A stretch of 48,254 bases of DNA from Lentisphaeria bacterium. Lineage in GTDB: Bacteria; Verrucomicrobiota; Lentisphaeria; Victivallales; Victivallaceae. A program made the position numbers and the translations under genes. This document shows positions 33,297-42,215 of this stretch, piece by piece. The notes under the pieces are model-generated. The model worked only from the letters and a program-made list of their open reading frames with translations. It was not told the origin of the DNA and made no database searches. Positions within the stretch are counted from its first letter, which is position 1, and each line of letters opens with the position of its first letter. The stretch lies in assembly GCA_018265615.1 (NCBI GenBank), contig JABLYX010000039.1, forward strand, positions 1-48,254, read 5' to 3'.

Positions 33297-33920
33297 ATGA
33301 GGATTCCGCATTTTGCCGCAATTGCGGCGGTACTGGCTGTGCTGCTGCCGTTTCCGGGAAGGGCCGACCAGCTCGATAAAATGTTTTCACAGCTCGACCG
33401 GCTGGAACGGTCGTTCTGGCGGGCGCTGCCGATGAAATCGGACTCTTCCTATTACCGGGAGACGAACGACCTTCTCTCCGAACTCATTGTGACCGGCCGC
33501 TCGATCCAGCGTATCGCTTCGCGCGCCGGCAGCCGGCATCCGAACCTGACGGCGGAGCTGAACCGGATCAAGACCATTTTTGAGGAGGTCGACACCGCTT
33601 CCGCCAAGGGTTACCGGTTCAATTTCAAGTACACTTCGATGCGCGATTACGAATCGCAGTTCCGGAAGGATCAGCCGGAGGAGAAGCGCAAGCTGAAGCT
33701 GAAGCCGACGATGGAAACCGTTTCGGCCGACGACTACCAGAGGTGGCTCGAGGAGATCGCCCGCGACAACGCGAACAAAATCGGCGGCCAGAAAGGCGGG
33801 GGCAGCAAGACGACGGAATCTTTGCGGGAGCATGCCGCGACGTTTTTCAACGCGGTTGCGGCGATCCGAGTGACCCTCATCAAATACCGGCAGGAGAAGA
33901 CGCTGAGCTTCCCGGAATAG
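33297..33920 (+). CDS. Exported helical protein of unknown function
   Basis: 207 residues. The signal peptide (MRIPHFAAIAAVLAVLLPFPGRA) is followed by a mostly helical, charged protein with no motif I recognise. LDKMFSQLDRLERSFWRALPMKSD and LTAELNRIKTIFEEVDTASAKG suggest a helical bundle. An AGAAAGGAGG ribosome site precedes the ATG. It closes the plus-strand run and its last 41 bases overlap the convergent LacI gene. Function unknown. Confidence 0.72.
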   Translation: MRIPHFAAIAAVLAVLLPFPGRADQLDKMFSQLDRLERSFWRALPMKSDSSYYRETNDLLSELIVTGRSIQRIASRAGSRHPNLTAELNRIKTIFEEVDTASAKGYRFNFKYTSMRDYESQFRKDQPEEKRKLKLKPTMETVSADDYQRWLEEIARDNANKIGGQKGGGSKTTESLREHAATFFNAVAAIRVTLIKYRQEKTLSFPE

Positions 33921-34881
33921 TGCGGACGCTGTCGCGCTCGACCAGGCGGAAGTCGACGAGGATATTCTCCACGTGCTTCTCCCCGCGGATCAGTGCTTCG
34001 ATGAGGTCGAGGCTCCTGGCCGCGAGCAGCGGAAAGTTCTGGACGAGCACTGTCTGGCGCGGGATCAGGAACTCTGAGAGATGGTCGGTTTCCCAGCTTA
34101 CGATGGAGATATCCTCCGGAACCCGTTTCCCGAAAAGCTGGAGCGTCCCCTGCACATGCGCGCAGTGGTTCTCCCCGTCCGCCGCGATGACCGCCGTAAT
34201 GCCTTTTCTGAGCAGGGAGCCGAGCCCGGTGGTGAATTCCGGCTCGGTATCGTACAGGTGGATATAAGGGGCCGGGTCGAGAAGGTGCTCTTTCATGGCG
34301 GCGCGGAATGCGTTTTCCCGGGGATCGCCGCCGCGCTTTTTCTGAAACGGATTGCGGTATTTGATGAAGCCTATTTTCCGGTGCCCGCGTTTGAACAGGT
34401 AATCGACGATGAGCCGCTGCCCCTGCAGTTCATTCGAGGAGACCGAATAGATCCGGTCGAAATTGCTTGAGGAGTCATTCAGGCAGACCAGCGGGAGCGC
34501 TTTCAGGTTCGCCCACGCCCGTCCGATCCGATCGAGGAAATCGAACGAAATCACGCCGTCAATCACACTTTCATTCAACAGCTCGATATCTTCCAGCGAG
34601 ACGAATACCGTCTGGTAATCCCGCCGGTAGAGCTCCTTGCGCAATGCGTCGAGCAGGCTCAGGATGTAAGAGCCGAGCGTGGAAACCTCCAGCGAGGGCA
34701 ACACGACGCCGAGCGTCTTCCGCCGTTTCCCGCCGCGATAGCCGAGCTCCCGTGCAAGCCCGATGATCCGCTCCCGCAGCTCCGGACTCACCTTCGGCGC
34801 CCCTGAGAGTGCGCGGGAGACACTTGCAACCGACGTGTTTGCCGCCGCCGCCAGTTCCCGGACCGTGACTTTGTTTTTCAT
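33880..34881 (-). CDS. LacI-family transcription regulator
   Basis: 333 residues from MKNKVTVRELAAAANTSVASVSRALSGAPKVSPELRERI, a classic LacI helix-turn-helix and hinge (about 1-60). The frame runs upstream to 34938, across its own promoter, so that start is rejected. The sugar-sensor part includes VISFDFLDR, LVCLNDSS, RGHRKIGFIKYR, ITAVIAADGENHCAHVQGTL and DISIVSWETDHLSEFL. Divergent from a pseudopilin/glycosidase-like pair. Two TGCAAATGCA-like palindromes overlap the -35 hexamers of both divergent promoters, pointing to autorepression and control of the pair. Its 3' end overlaps the convergent gene by 41 bases. Confidence 0.9.
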   Translation of the reverse strand: MKNKVTVRELAAAANTSVASVSRALSGAPKVSPELRERIIGLARELGYRGGKRRKTLGVVLPSLEVSTLGSYILSLLDALRKELYRRDYQTVFVSLEDIELLNESVIDGVISFDFLDRIGRAWANLKALPLVCLNDSSSNFDRIYSVSSNELQGQRLIVDYLFKRGHRKIGFIKYRNPFQKKRGGDPRENAFRAAMKEHLLDPAPYIHLYDTEPEFTTGLGSLLRKGITAVIAADGENHCAHVQGTLQLFGKRVPEDISIVSWETDHLSEFLIPRQTVLVQNFPLLAARSLDLIEALIRGEKHVENILVDFRLVERDSVRTIPGSSASSPAGI

Positions 34882-34909
34882 GCCAGCCCCCGTAAGATCA
34901 GTTGATGGT

Positions 34910-34938
34910 AATATAAGGGTGGAAAAAGGCAAATGCAA
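34910..34938 (-). promoter_or_regulatory. Predicted promoter of the LacI-family gene
   Basis: Minus strand: TTGCAT (34938-34933), 17 bases, TATATT (34915-34910). The -35 lies inside the operator at 34928-34940. Confidence 0.7.
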
Positions 34939-34940
34939 AC
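34928..34940. promoter_or_regulatory. LacI-family operator A
   Basis: GGCAAATGCAAAC, a near-palindrome around GCAAATGC, overlapping the -35 of the regulator's own promoter. Mirror image of operator B, about 75 bases away centre to centre. Confidence 0.68.
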
Positions 34941-35000
34941 TGATTTTTACATTTTGTTACCCCTGTTTCCATGATTTTGCCCGGTAAGATTGTTTTGCCT

Positions 35001-35013
35001 GTTGCATTTGCAC
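35001..35013. promoter_or_regulatory. LacI-family operator B
   Basis: GTTGCATTTGCAC contains the repeat TGCA-TT-TGCA and overlaps the -35 of the pseudopilin promoter. Confidence 0.72.
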
Positions 35014-35030
35014 TTTCCCTCAGCCATAAT
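35002..35030 (+). promoter_or_regulatory. Predicted promoter of the pseudopilin/35835 operon
   Basis: TTGCAT (35002-35007), 17 bases, CATAAT (35025-35030), 40 bases upstream of the pseudopilin start. The -35 is covered by operator B. Confidence 0.62.
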
Positions 35031-35070
35031 ATAGTAGAACCAGACGGAAACAGCCTGAAAGGAACTGGAA

Positions 35071-35820
35071 ATGGAACATCGCGGAAAATACGGCTTCACC
35101 CTGATCGAACTCCTCGTTGTAATCGCTATCATCGCGATCCTCGCTTCGATGCTGCTTCCCGCTCTGAACCAGGCGCGGGAGCGCGGAAAGGCGACCTCCT
35201 GCCTGAGTCAGTTGAAGCAGACCGGGACGATGATGAACTTCTACTGCGACGACAACGGCGACTGGCTGCCGAAGATCAGCGGCGATGTGATCCTGCCCGG
35301 AAACAAGATAAAGAACGGGACCTGGGCCGCGGCGCTGGTTGTGGGGAATTATGCCGGAGCCCAGGGGAACAACGGCATCTACTCCTTCAGCTCCTACAAA
35401 GCTTTGCGCTGCCCGTCGCAGCCGGTTGCCTGGAACGAGGAGAACACCACCGACGCCACGAAGTCGAACTTCATGTGGGAGACCTACGGTATGAATTGCT
35501 GGCTGGCCGGAGGGCTTGACAGCGAGAGCATGTGGCCGAGCGTGAAGCGCGGCGGCGCCTGCCGCAAGGACCGCGACTGGGTCATGGTGAACCGGCCGAG
35601 CAGCACGATGCTTGTCGGGGACAGTGTGAAGATCGCCACTCAGACGCAGCGCAGCTATCTGAATTACTGGGGGGAGGGGAAGGTTCACATGCGCCATAAC
35701 GACCGGGCGAATCTCGTCATGCTCGACGGCAGCGCGAAATCGGTTTCGCCGAATGAGCTCAAGCCGAATTACAACGGCGACAGCTATGCGACAAAGAACT
35801 ACGGCAACGTCACATTTTGA
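35071..35820 (+). CDS. Prepilin-like protein (H-X9-DG class)
   Basis: 249 residues. MEHRGKYGFTLIELLVVIAIIAILASMLLPALNQAR is a class III signal with cleavage expected at G|FTLIE. The C-terminus has HNDRANLVMLDGS (H-X9-DG). The middle holds an extracytoplasmic domain with scattered cysteines and many asparagines. A GGAACTGGAA ribosome site precedes the ATG. It is the first gene under the LacI-controlled promoter and lies 14 bases before a 1118-residue secreted glycosidase-like protein, with which it is surely co-transcribed. Confidence 0.88.
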   Translation: MEHRGKYGFTLIELLVVIAIIAILASMLLPALNQARERGKATSCLSQLKQTGTMMNFYCDDNGDWLPKISGDVILPGNKIKNGTWAAALVVGNYAGAQGNNGIYSFSSYKALRCPSQPVAWNEENTTDATKSNFMWETYGMNCWLAGGLDSESMWPSVKRGGACRKDRDWVMVNRPSSTMLVGDSVKIATQTQRSYLNYWGEGKVHMRHNDRANLVMLDGSAKSVSPNELKPNYNGDSYATKNYGNVTF

Positions 35821-35834
35821 AACGGGTGTATTTT

Positions 35835-38800
35835 ATGAACAGATTTTTCCTGCTTCCTGCCGCCGCTCTGCTTTCGGCGGCCGCTTTTGCCGACGCTGTT
35901 CCGCTGACCGGATGGGCGCAGCTCGACGACAAGAATGCGATCCGGATCGTGAACCGTCCTGATTACACGGGCGATAATTTTTCCGGAGCCGGGCCCGGCA
36001 AGGAGGATGACCAGGTCATTCTCGATTTCATGGACTACGCGGGCAATAAGAATCTCAGTGCCGTCCGCGGAGCGGATGGAACATCGTTCTCAGGCAGGTT
36101 CAAGGATGTGTTTGACTTCAGGGGTTCCGTAACGGTGATCTCCCCGAATGTGCTGGAGTACGGCGTGGAGCTCTCCGCCGCCGCTCCGCAGGAGATGAAG
36201 GAGTCCTTTTTCTCGCTCCGGTTCAACCGTGCGATGCTCGACCGCGAGCTTCGCTTCACGATCCGCGCCGGGGAGAAAAGCTATGTGCACAAGGTGAAAA
36301 TCGAGGCGGAGCACAAGGGCGGCTGGATCTGGAGTTCCCCGAAGGGGCAGAGCGTCACGGCGGTTGCGATTCCGATGATGCAGGGCGAATTGCGCCTCTC
36401 CGGCTTCGATCGCCCGGTCATGGTGTGTAAATACGGCACGCAGACCGGCAACCTGCGCATCTACCTTGAATCCGGTAAAGTCAGCTCGATTTCTCAGAAG
36501 CTCAGAATCGAGTTCCTGCCGTGGAAGGCGCAGAAGCTCGATCTCTCAAAGGCCGCCAACGTCGGATTTACGGATGAAAAGGCCGATGACCGGCAGGACG
36601 GCTGGACCGACCAGGGGCCGGAGAATGACATGCGCGCGCTGAAGCCCGGCGTGCGGCGCTTCGGCAACATTGAGTTCGAGATCATCGACCCGGCGGAGAA
36701 CGGCGGAAAATCGGCCCTCGCGTTCGCGAATCCGGAACGCAGCTGGTTCCTGCGCGAAGCGGAGGCCGACGGCGGCGGCAGGCGCATGGACTATCTCTAT
36801 CTGCTGAACGCCGCCGCGTGGTGCAGAGGCGGAGAGGTCGGCGAGATCGAGGTTTCCTATGCCGACGGCGGCAAACAGAGGTTCGATGTGAAGGACCGCC
36901 GCGACACCGGGAACTGGTGGACCGCCGACGGCGAGAGTTTTGAAAACGCGACGCTGATCTGGCAGGCGCAGAATCCGAGTGCGCTGACCGGGCTTTACCT
37001 GAGCCGCTATAAACTCAGCGGGAAACCCGTGTCGAAGATCACGTTCCGGACCGCGGACAAAGCGGTCTGGCTGGTGGTCGCCGCGGCGGGGGTAACGGGC
37101 GACCCTCCGTTTCCGCAGGGCAGCGACATTGAAACTCCTTTCGAGTTCAAAGAGGGCAGGGAGTGGAAGACCTTCACGTTCCGCAAGGACCGGGTGGCCG
37201 GGAGCGCACTGGACTTTTCGGGCCGCCTCGACGCGCCCGCCGGAAAATACGGCCGTGTGGTGGTCCGGAACGGGCGGTTTGTTTTTGAAAACCGCCCGGA
37301 AGTTCCGGCGCGTTTTCTCGGAGCGAACATCTGCGCCGACAGCAACTACCTCGAGCATGCCCAGACCGACGTCCTCGTCGACCGCATTGCGAAAGCCGGT
37401 TACAATGCGGTCCGGCTGCACCATTTCGACAATCAGCTCGTGAAGCCGGATGCGGCGACTCCGGAATTCGCGGATGAACGGCTCGACAAGCTTTTCTACC
37501 TGATCGCGAAAGCGAAGGAGCGCGGACTGTACGTCACGATCGACCTTTACATCAGCCGCCTCAACGGCTTCGACCGTAAATACGGCAACGGCTTCGATAC
37601 GAAGAGCCGCATGATGTTTTCGCAACCGATGCGGGACAACCTCAAGGAGTATGCCCGCAAACTGCTGACGACGGAGAATCCGTATACGAAACTCGCGCTG
37701 AAGGACGATCCCGTGCTGATCACCGTCGGCCTGATCAACGAGGATCCGATGCTGACGATCCACAGCCAGTACCGGTATCCGAACCCGGATCCGGAGCGCA
37801 ACGCGCTCATCAAGCCCGTTTTCGAGGCGTGGTGCGCGAAAAACGGCGTGAATCCGGCGGAGAATCCGGAGCGCGCCGTCTGGGTCCGTTTCCTGCTCGA
37901 CCATCATATCGCAATCTATGAGGAACTGAAGTCGTATCTCACCGGAATCGGCGTGAAGGCCCCGGTGTCGGACATCTCCTGCACGAGCCTCTTCGCCCTG
38001 GCTGTTCCCCGGAGCCGGTTCGACTATGTGGACAACCACTTCTACTTCGACCATCCGACTTTTCCGAAAGAGTTCTTCAAGATGCCGTTCCAGAATCACA
38101 ACCGCAATCCGGTCGCGACGCTTTTCCGCGAAACGCTGCGGGTCGGCAGTTCGCGGATCATCGGAAAACCGTTCACGGTTACCGAGTTCAATTTCTGTGC
38201 GCCGAACCGCTTCCGCGGTGCGGGAGGCCCCGTCATGGGGGCGCTCGCTTCTCTGCAGGAGTGGGACGGGATCTTCCGTTTCCAGTTCACCGGGTATGAC
38301 CGCAGCTGGCCGGTCAAGCCGCTCGAAGACGGCGGCCACCTCGGCAGCTTCTCCGCCGAAAACGATCCGATGATGGCGCTTTCGGAACTGGCGGCCAATC
38401 TTTTCTATCTGCGCGGCGATGTGCTCCCCTCACAGGAGCGCTCCGTGCTGACCGTGACGCCGGAGGTGTGGCGGATCCCGCAGGCAGCCGCCTATATGGA
38501 TTGGGCGACGCGCGAGAATGCCGACATTCCGGAGTGTTTCGGGCTCGCCGGACTCACCCGCAGGATCGGTATGTCCGTGATCCCCGCCGGTGCGAAGGAG
38601 CCGTCCGGCGCGGAGAGCATCCGCGAGGTTCTGAAATCGGGAAAATACGTGTTCCGGACGGCGGCGCCCGAGCTTTTCGACCCCGCCGCCGGAAAATTCG
38701 TGAGTTCGACCGGCGAGATCTTCACTGACCGCGGCGCGGAGACCTTCAAGGTCGTCACCCCGAAGAGCGAGGCGCTTGTCGTTCCCGACAAAGCGCTTGC

Positions 38801-39191
38801 GGGGAAACGGCTCGCGGTTCGCGGCAGCACGGTCCCCGCCACCGTTTTCGCGGGGGCGCTCGACGACCGGCCGCTCGATGAAAGCAGGCGCATACTCGTT
38901 CTGCACCTGACCGACGTAAAGGCGACCGGCCAGAAGTTCGGCGTGATCCGTGGACAGATGCGCATGTACAACTGGGGGAATTTCAGGCCATACCTCGCGT
39001 TGCGCGGCAAAGCTGAAATTTCACTCGCGATCGGCGGCGGCAGCTTTGCCGTGAACGCGCTCGGCCCGGACGGCGCGACGCTCGGCAGTGTCCCGGTCCG
39101 CAAAACCGCCGATGGAATTGCGTTTGAAGCCGCCACCGATATGGGGCCCGGGAATTCGGCGGTGTTCGCCTACGAGCTCATCCGCCGTTGA
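35835..39191 (+). CDS. Giant secreted GH-A-like glycosidase
   Basis: 1118 residues from the ATG at 35835 (MNRFFLLPAAALLSAAAFADA, signal peptide); an in-frame TTG at 35817 overlaps the previous stop but would bury the signal. N-terminal beta domains (about 20-480) include GWTDQGPENDMRAL, shared with the protein at 42212. A TIM barrel follows (about 490-860: AKAGYNAVRLHHFDNQLV, GLYVTIDLYISR). The candidate acid/base is Glu in VGLINEDP near 635 and the nucleophile Glu in FTVTEFNF near 783, the clan GH-A pattern. C-terminal beta domains complete it. Substrate unknown. Its stop overlaps the 3' end of the convergent AraC gene by 14 bases. Probably repressed by the LacI protein. Confidence 0.82.
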   Translation: MNRFFLLPAAALLSAAAFADAVPLTGWAQLDDKNAIRIVNRPDYTGDNFSGAGPGKEDDQVILDFMDYAGNKNLSAVRGADGTSFSGRFKDVFDFRGSVTVISPNVLEYGVELSAAAPQEMKESFFSLRFNRAMLDRELRFTIRAGEKSYVHKVKIEAEHKGGWIWSSPKGQSVTAVAIPMMQGELRLSGFDRPVMVCKYGTQTGNLRIYLESGKVSSISQKLRIEFLPWKAQKLDLSKAANVGFTDEKADDRQDGWTDQGPENDMRALKPGVRRFGNIEFEIIDPAENGGKSALAFANPERSWFLREAEADGGGRRMDYLYLLNAAAWCRGGEVGEIEVSYADGGKQRFDVKDRRDTGNWWTADGESFENATLIWQAQNPSALTGLYLSRYKLSGKPVSKITFRTADKAVWLVVAAAGVTGDPPFPQGSDIETPFEFKEGREWKTFTFRKDRVAGSALDFSGRLDAPAGKYGRVVVRNGRFVFENRPEVPARFLGANICADSNYLEHAQTDVLVDRIAKAGYNAVRLHHFDNQLVKPDAATPEFADERLDKLFYLIAKAKERGLYVTIDLYISRLNGFDRKYGNGFDTKSRMMFSQPMRDNLKEYARKLLTTENPYTKLALKDDPVLITVGLINEDPMLTIHSQYRYPNPDPERNALIKPVFEAWCAKNGVNPAENPERAVWVRFLLDHHIAIYEELKSYLTGIGVKAPVSDISCTSLFALAVPRSRFDYVDNHFYFDHPTFPKEFFKMPFQNHNRNPVATLFRETLRVGSSRIIGKPFTVTEFNFCAPNRFRGAGGPVMGALASLQEWDGIFRFQFTGYDRSWPVKPLEDGGHLGSFSAENDPMMALSELAANLFYLRGDVLPSQERSVLTVTPEVWRIPQAAAYMDWATRENADIPECFGLAGLTRRIGMSVIPAGAKEPSGAESIREVLKSGKYVFRTAAPELFDPAAGKFVSSTGEIFTDRGAETFKVVTPKSEALVVPDKALAGKRLAVRGSTVPATVFAGALDDRPLDESRRILVLHLTDVKATGQKFGVIRGQMRMYNWGNFRPYLALRGKAEISLAIGGGSFAVNALGPDGATLGSVPVRKTADGIAFEAATDMGPGNSAVFAYELIRR

Positions 39192-40044
39192 GCGGCCGGC
39201 CGGGCGGCCGCCTTGTTTGCTCCGCCGTCCGGTAGCGAAGCGGAGTCGTGCCGAAGCGGGCGCGGAACAGGCGGATCAGGTAGCTGGAGTTGCAGAAATT
39301 CACGCGCCGTGCAATCTCATCTATCGGCAGTGTCGTTTCCGCCAACAGCCCGGCCGCATGGTTCAGCCGCAATTCGCGGATATACTCCGCCGGGCCGGAT
39401 TCGTGCAGCCGGCTCCAGCAGCGGAAGAAATTCCGGCGTGAGAAGCTGTTTTCCTTCAGCAGCCGCTCCATGTCGATCTCCTCCGTGAAGTGCAGGTGGA
39501 AATAAGTTGCGATCCGGCCGATTCGCGCCTCGAGTTCGCCGGAGAGCGCTCCGCGTTCCCCGTCCTGCTCAACGAGCATTTCAAAGAGTTCCATTGCCGC
39601 GAGGTCGATCCGGTCGATGGCGCCGGGCTCCAGCAGCCGGTCGAGCAGTTCCCGGAGCCTGTGCAGTTGTGTGCGTATTTCCGGCGTGATGCAGACGGGC
39701 CAGATTCGCGGCTTGTCGAGCAGCCCCGCTTTTCTGAGCGCCTCCTCCTGTTCCGGCGGATATTGCAGATAAACCGCCTCGCGTCCGGTTTCGACGTCAT
39801 AGGTGTGAATCGAATCCGGCAGTTTCAGCACCACGTGCGGAAAGGGGGTCCGGTAAGCGACTCCGTCGATGATGTCTTCTGCACAGGAAGTGCCGGATGA
39901 CAGCCGCAGGCAGAGCTCGAGTTTATTCGTGAACGTTGAAACCTTCTGCGGGCGGCATGGGAAGAGAAAGCCGATTCGCGAAAGCGGCAGCACTGTGCTG
40001 TAGCGGCGTTTGATCTGGTTGACATTTGTGAACAGGGTTTTCAT
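39178..40044 (-). CDS. AraC-family transcription regulator
   Basis: 288 residues. An N-terminal cupin-like sensor (about 25-160, HVVLKLPDSIHTYDVETG) is joined to a C-terminal double helix-turn-helix (about 188-275: MERLLKENSFSRRNFFRCWSRLHESGPAEYIRELRLNHAAGLL, then IDEIARRVNFCNSSYLIRLFRARFGTTPLRYR). GGGAGGG precedes the ATG. Divergent from the 40185-46257 operon. Two GGCACA direct repeats 22 bases apart just above that operon's -35 suit an AraC-type activator. Confidence 0.9.
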   Translation of the reverse strand: MKTLFTNVNQIKRRYSTVLPLSRIGFLFPCRPQKVSTFTNKLELCLRLSSGTSCAEDIIDGVAYRTPFPHVVLKLPDSIHTYDVETGREAVYLQYPPEQEEALRKAGLLDKPRIWPVCITPEIRTQLHRLRELLDRLLEPGAIDRIDLAAMELFEMLVEQDGERGALSGELEARIGRIATYFHLHFTEEIDMERLLKENSFSRRNFFRCWSRLHESGPAEYIRELRLNHAAGLLAETTLPIDEIARRVNFCNSSYLIRLFRARFGTTPLRYRTAEQTRRPPGRPLNGG

Positions 40045-40061
40045 TTATCCCTCCCGAAATC

Positions 40062-40090
40062 ATAATACATGCCGTCAATGCAAAAATCAA
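40062..40090 (-). promoter_or_regulatory. Predicted promoter of the AraC gene
   Basis: Minus strand: TTGATT (40090-40085), 17 bases, TATTAT (40067-40062). Confidence 0.65.
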
Positions 40091-40094
40091 GGGC

Positions 40095-40122
40095 GGCACA
40101 GAATTATTATTTCTTTGGCACA
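40095..40122 (+). promoter_or_regulatory. Direct repeats, candidate AraC-family activator site
   Basis: GGCACA at 40095-40100 and again at 40117-40122, 22 bases apart (two helical turns) on the same strand, ending eight bases before the -35 at 40131. This is the usual layout of AraC-family activator sites. Confidence 0.5.
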
Positions 40123-40130
40123 CTCCGGTC

Positions 40131-40159
40131 TTGTGGAATCGGCTCTTTCCGGGTATAAT
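40131..40159 (+). promoter_or_regulatory. Promoter of the 40185-46257 operon
   Basis: TTGTGG (40131-40136), 17 bases, perfect TATAAT (40154-40159). The weak -35 with a strong -10 suits an activator-dependent promoter. Confidence 0.75.
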
Positions 40160-40184
40160 ATAGGCACGAAAGGAGCCTGTATTG

Positions 40185-42215
40185 ATGATTTCCGCAGCAG
40201 ACACATACCGGATGGCGAGTTGGTGGATCACCTGGCGCGACCTCGACTGGCCGTCTTCCGACAATTTTGACCGCATCCGCCGCAGGGCCGACGAGATGAG
40301 CGAAGCGTGCGTCGATGTCGCAACGGTTTTCGGCGCGCATTTCCGCTGGGATTTTCTGCCGGTCTGGACCGTGCTGCACGATTATATGGCGACGGTGGCG
40401 CAGGAGCTGCACCGGCGCGGCATCCGTTTCTTCGACCACCATTCGGCTGTACTCGTGCATCGCTATGAGGGGCGCGGCGAGATGAGGAATATGAAGCTTC
40501 ATTCCGGTCCGCACCTGCCGTTCGCTCCTTCGCGCAGCGCGGCGGCAGGGTGGGAATTCCGGGGGCGCAGGCTCAACGACTGGCGGATGATCGATGTCGA
40601 AACCGGGAAGGTGCTCCAACTGCCGTGCTACGCCGCGGAGGAGTTCTGTTTCTCGAATCCGGAGTTTGTGGAGAGCTATCTGGAATATTTGCACCTGCTG
40701 CTGGCTGAAACCGGCGTGGATGGCCTGATGTGCGACGACCCGACCCATTTCTCCGGCTTCCGGAGCTGCGGCTGCGACAGTTGTCGCGCCGTGTTCCGGG
40801 AGCGTACCGGCAGCGAACTCCCGCCGCCGGACGACGAACGCTTCTGGGGCGACTGGAATAATCCGCTCTGGAATGCCTGGATCGATCAGCGTTTTGACGC
40901 GAACGGCAGCTTTCTCGAACATGTGCGCTCCGCGCTGCCGGAAGGATTTCCGCTCATGAGCTGCTGTTCCGGCAGTTCAGGGGCCGGATGCGCCGCCGTT
41001 GCGCAGGACGTCCGTGAATTCAACCGGGGCTGTTCTCTCGTCCATCTGGAGCTGTGCGGCAACACGCCGCCGTGGAGATCCGATCCGCACACATGGAATA
41101 TTCCGGTCGCGGAGCGGCTCAGCGCCGCGCTGCATCACTGCGGAGCGGCGCAGGAACGCGGCCTGGAATGTGTCGGGCAGGGGTATGGCTTTACCGCCCC
41201 GTCGGCGGAGATCATCTGGGCATTGAACAAAACGGCGGGGGCCGCCTGCTGGTTTTCCACATTGAAAGGCCGGCTCGGGCTTCCCGACGCGATTCTCGAT
41301 ACATTACCCGGAGACGCCGAGCCGGCTGCACGGGTATTCCGCTATGAGAAGGAGCATCCGGAGCTTTTCCGCGGCCGCCCGGCTGCACGGTTCGGCGTTC
41401 TGTTTCCGTATGAAACGCGCAACCATACCTGTTTCGGCAGCATGGCGAACGGCTGTGCGAAGGACTTCGGCGACACGATCCGGCAGTTGTTCCAGCTCGG
41501 CGTCTCCGCCGGAGTCGTACTCGAGGTCCCGGACAGCACAGACCGTTATTCTCTGCTGATCGTGCCGAGCGCCGCCCGGCTGACCGGAGAAGAGCGGGCG
41601 CGGCTCCGGGCATTCGCTGCCGCGGGAGGCCATGTGCTCGCGACCGGGCCGTTCGGCTTCGACGGCTGTGAAACCGCCTGGGATTTGCCGATGAAAGCGC
41701 CGGAGTTCCGGACCGGCGCGTGGCGCTCTCTGCCGGTTCCGCCATTGCCGGAAGCGCCGGGGTGGCGCCGCGTCGCCCCCGGCGTCGAGTGGAATCCGGC
41801 CCGGCTCCAGGATGGTACGCTCGATTTGGAGGAGCTCGTTGCGAAGATCGAGCGTTACAGCCGCCCGCTGCCGTTCGCCGTCCGGCGCGCGGAGGGGTAT
41901 CTGGCTGTACCGCACAGGGGGGAGAATGGTGAGTATCTGATTCACTTTCTCGCGGAAGAGTACGAAACGCAGATCGATGCCGAACTGGACCGCATGCGCG
42001 TACACCGCAGCCGCGTGAATCTGATTACCGCGGTCGCTCCGGCCGGAACCGGCGGTTCGCTGGAGGTCGAAACCGCCCTTGCCGCGGAGGCGTTCGCGCC
42101 GTTGAACGGAAAACAGCCGCGGGTGAAACGCGACGGCGCGGCCGTTACAGTCGAATTGCCGGAGCCGTGCTCTTATGTGATATGCCGGCTCCGGCCGGAG
42201 AAGGAGGAGAAATGA
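40185..42215 (+). CDS. Cytoplasmic glycoside-hydrolase-like protein with beta-galactosidase-type trimerisation domain
   Basis: 676 residues from the ATG at 40185 (MISAADTYRMASWWITW), eight bases or so after AAAGGAG; no signal peptide. A TIM-barrel-like N-terminal region (about 1-390) includes RGIRFFDHHSAVLVHR, DGLMCDDPTHF near 178 (candidate acidic active-site residues) and CGCDSCRAVFRERTG, a cysteine cluster common in putative glycosidases of this kind. A Rossmann-like domain (about 400-520, RFGVLFPYETRNH, LLIVPSAARLTGEERARLRAFAAAGGHVLATGPF) resembles the GH42 trimerisation domain. A C-terminal beta domain follows. Its stop overlaps the next start (ATGA). Likely acts on imported oligosaccharide; the family is uncertain. 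Confidence 0.75.
   Translation: MISAADTYRMASWWITWRDLDWPSSDNFDRIRRRADEMSEACVDVATVFGAHFRWDFLPVWTVLHDYMATVAQELHRRGIRFFDHHSAVLVHRYEGRGEMRNMKLHSGPHLPFAPSRSAAAGWEFRGRRLNDWRMIDVETGKVLQLPCYAAEEFCFSNPEFVESYLEYLHLLLAETGVDGLMCDDPTHFSGFRSCGCDSCRAVFRERTGSELPPPDDERFWGDWNNPLWNAWIDQRFDANGSFLEHVRSALPEGFPLMSCCSGSSGAGCAAVAQDVREFNRGCSLVHLELCGNTPPWRSDPHTWNIPVAERLSAALHHCGAAQERGLECVGQGYGFTAPSAEIIWALNKTAGAACWFSTLKGRLGLPDAILDTLPGDAEPAARVFRYEKEHPELFRGRPAARFGVLFPYETRNHTCFGSMANGCAKDFGDTIRQLFQLGVSAGVVLEVPDSTDRYSLLIVPSAARLTGEERARLRAFAAAGGHVLATGPFGFDGCETAWDLPMKAPEFRTGAWRSLPVPPLPEAPGWRRVAPGVEWNPARLQDGTLDLEELVAKIERYSRPLPFAVRRAEGYLAVPHRGENGEYLIHFLAEEYETQIDAELDRMRVHRSRVNLITAVAPAGTGGSLEVETALAAEAFAPLNGKQPRVKRDGAAVTVELPEPCSYVICRLRPEKEEK

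Noticed and set aside
39192..39212. GGCCGG-rich hairpin as a terminator of the giant enzyme gene
   Set aside because: It lies within the coding end of the AraC gene, has no T run, and the pairing is simply a result of GC-rich sequence.
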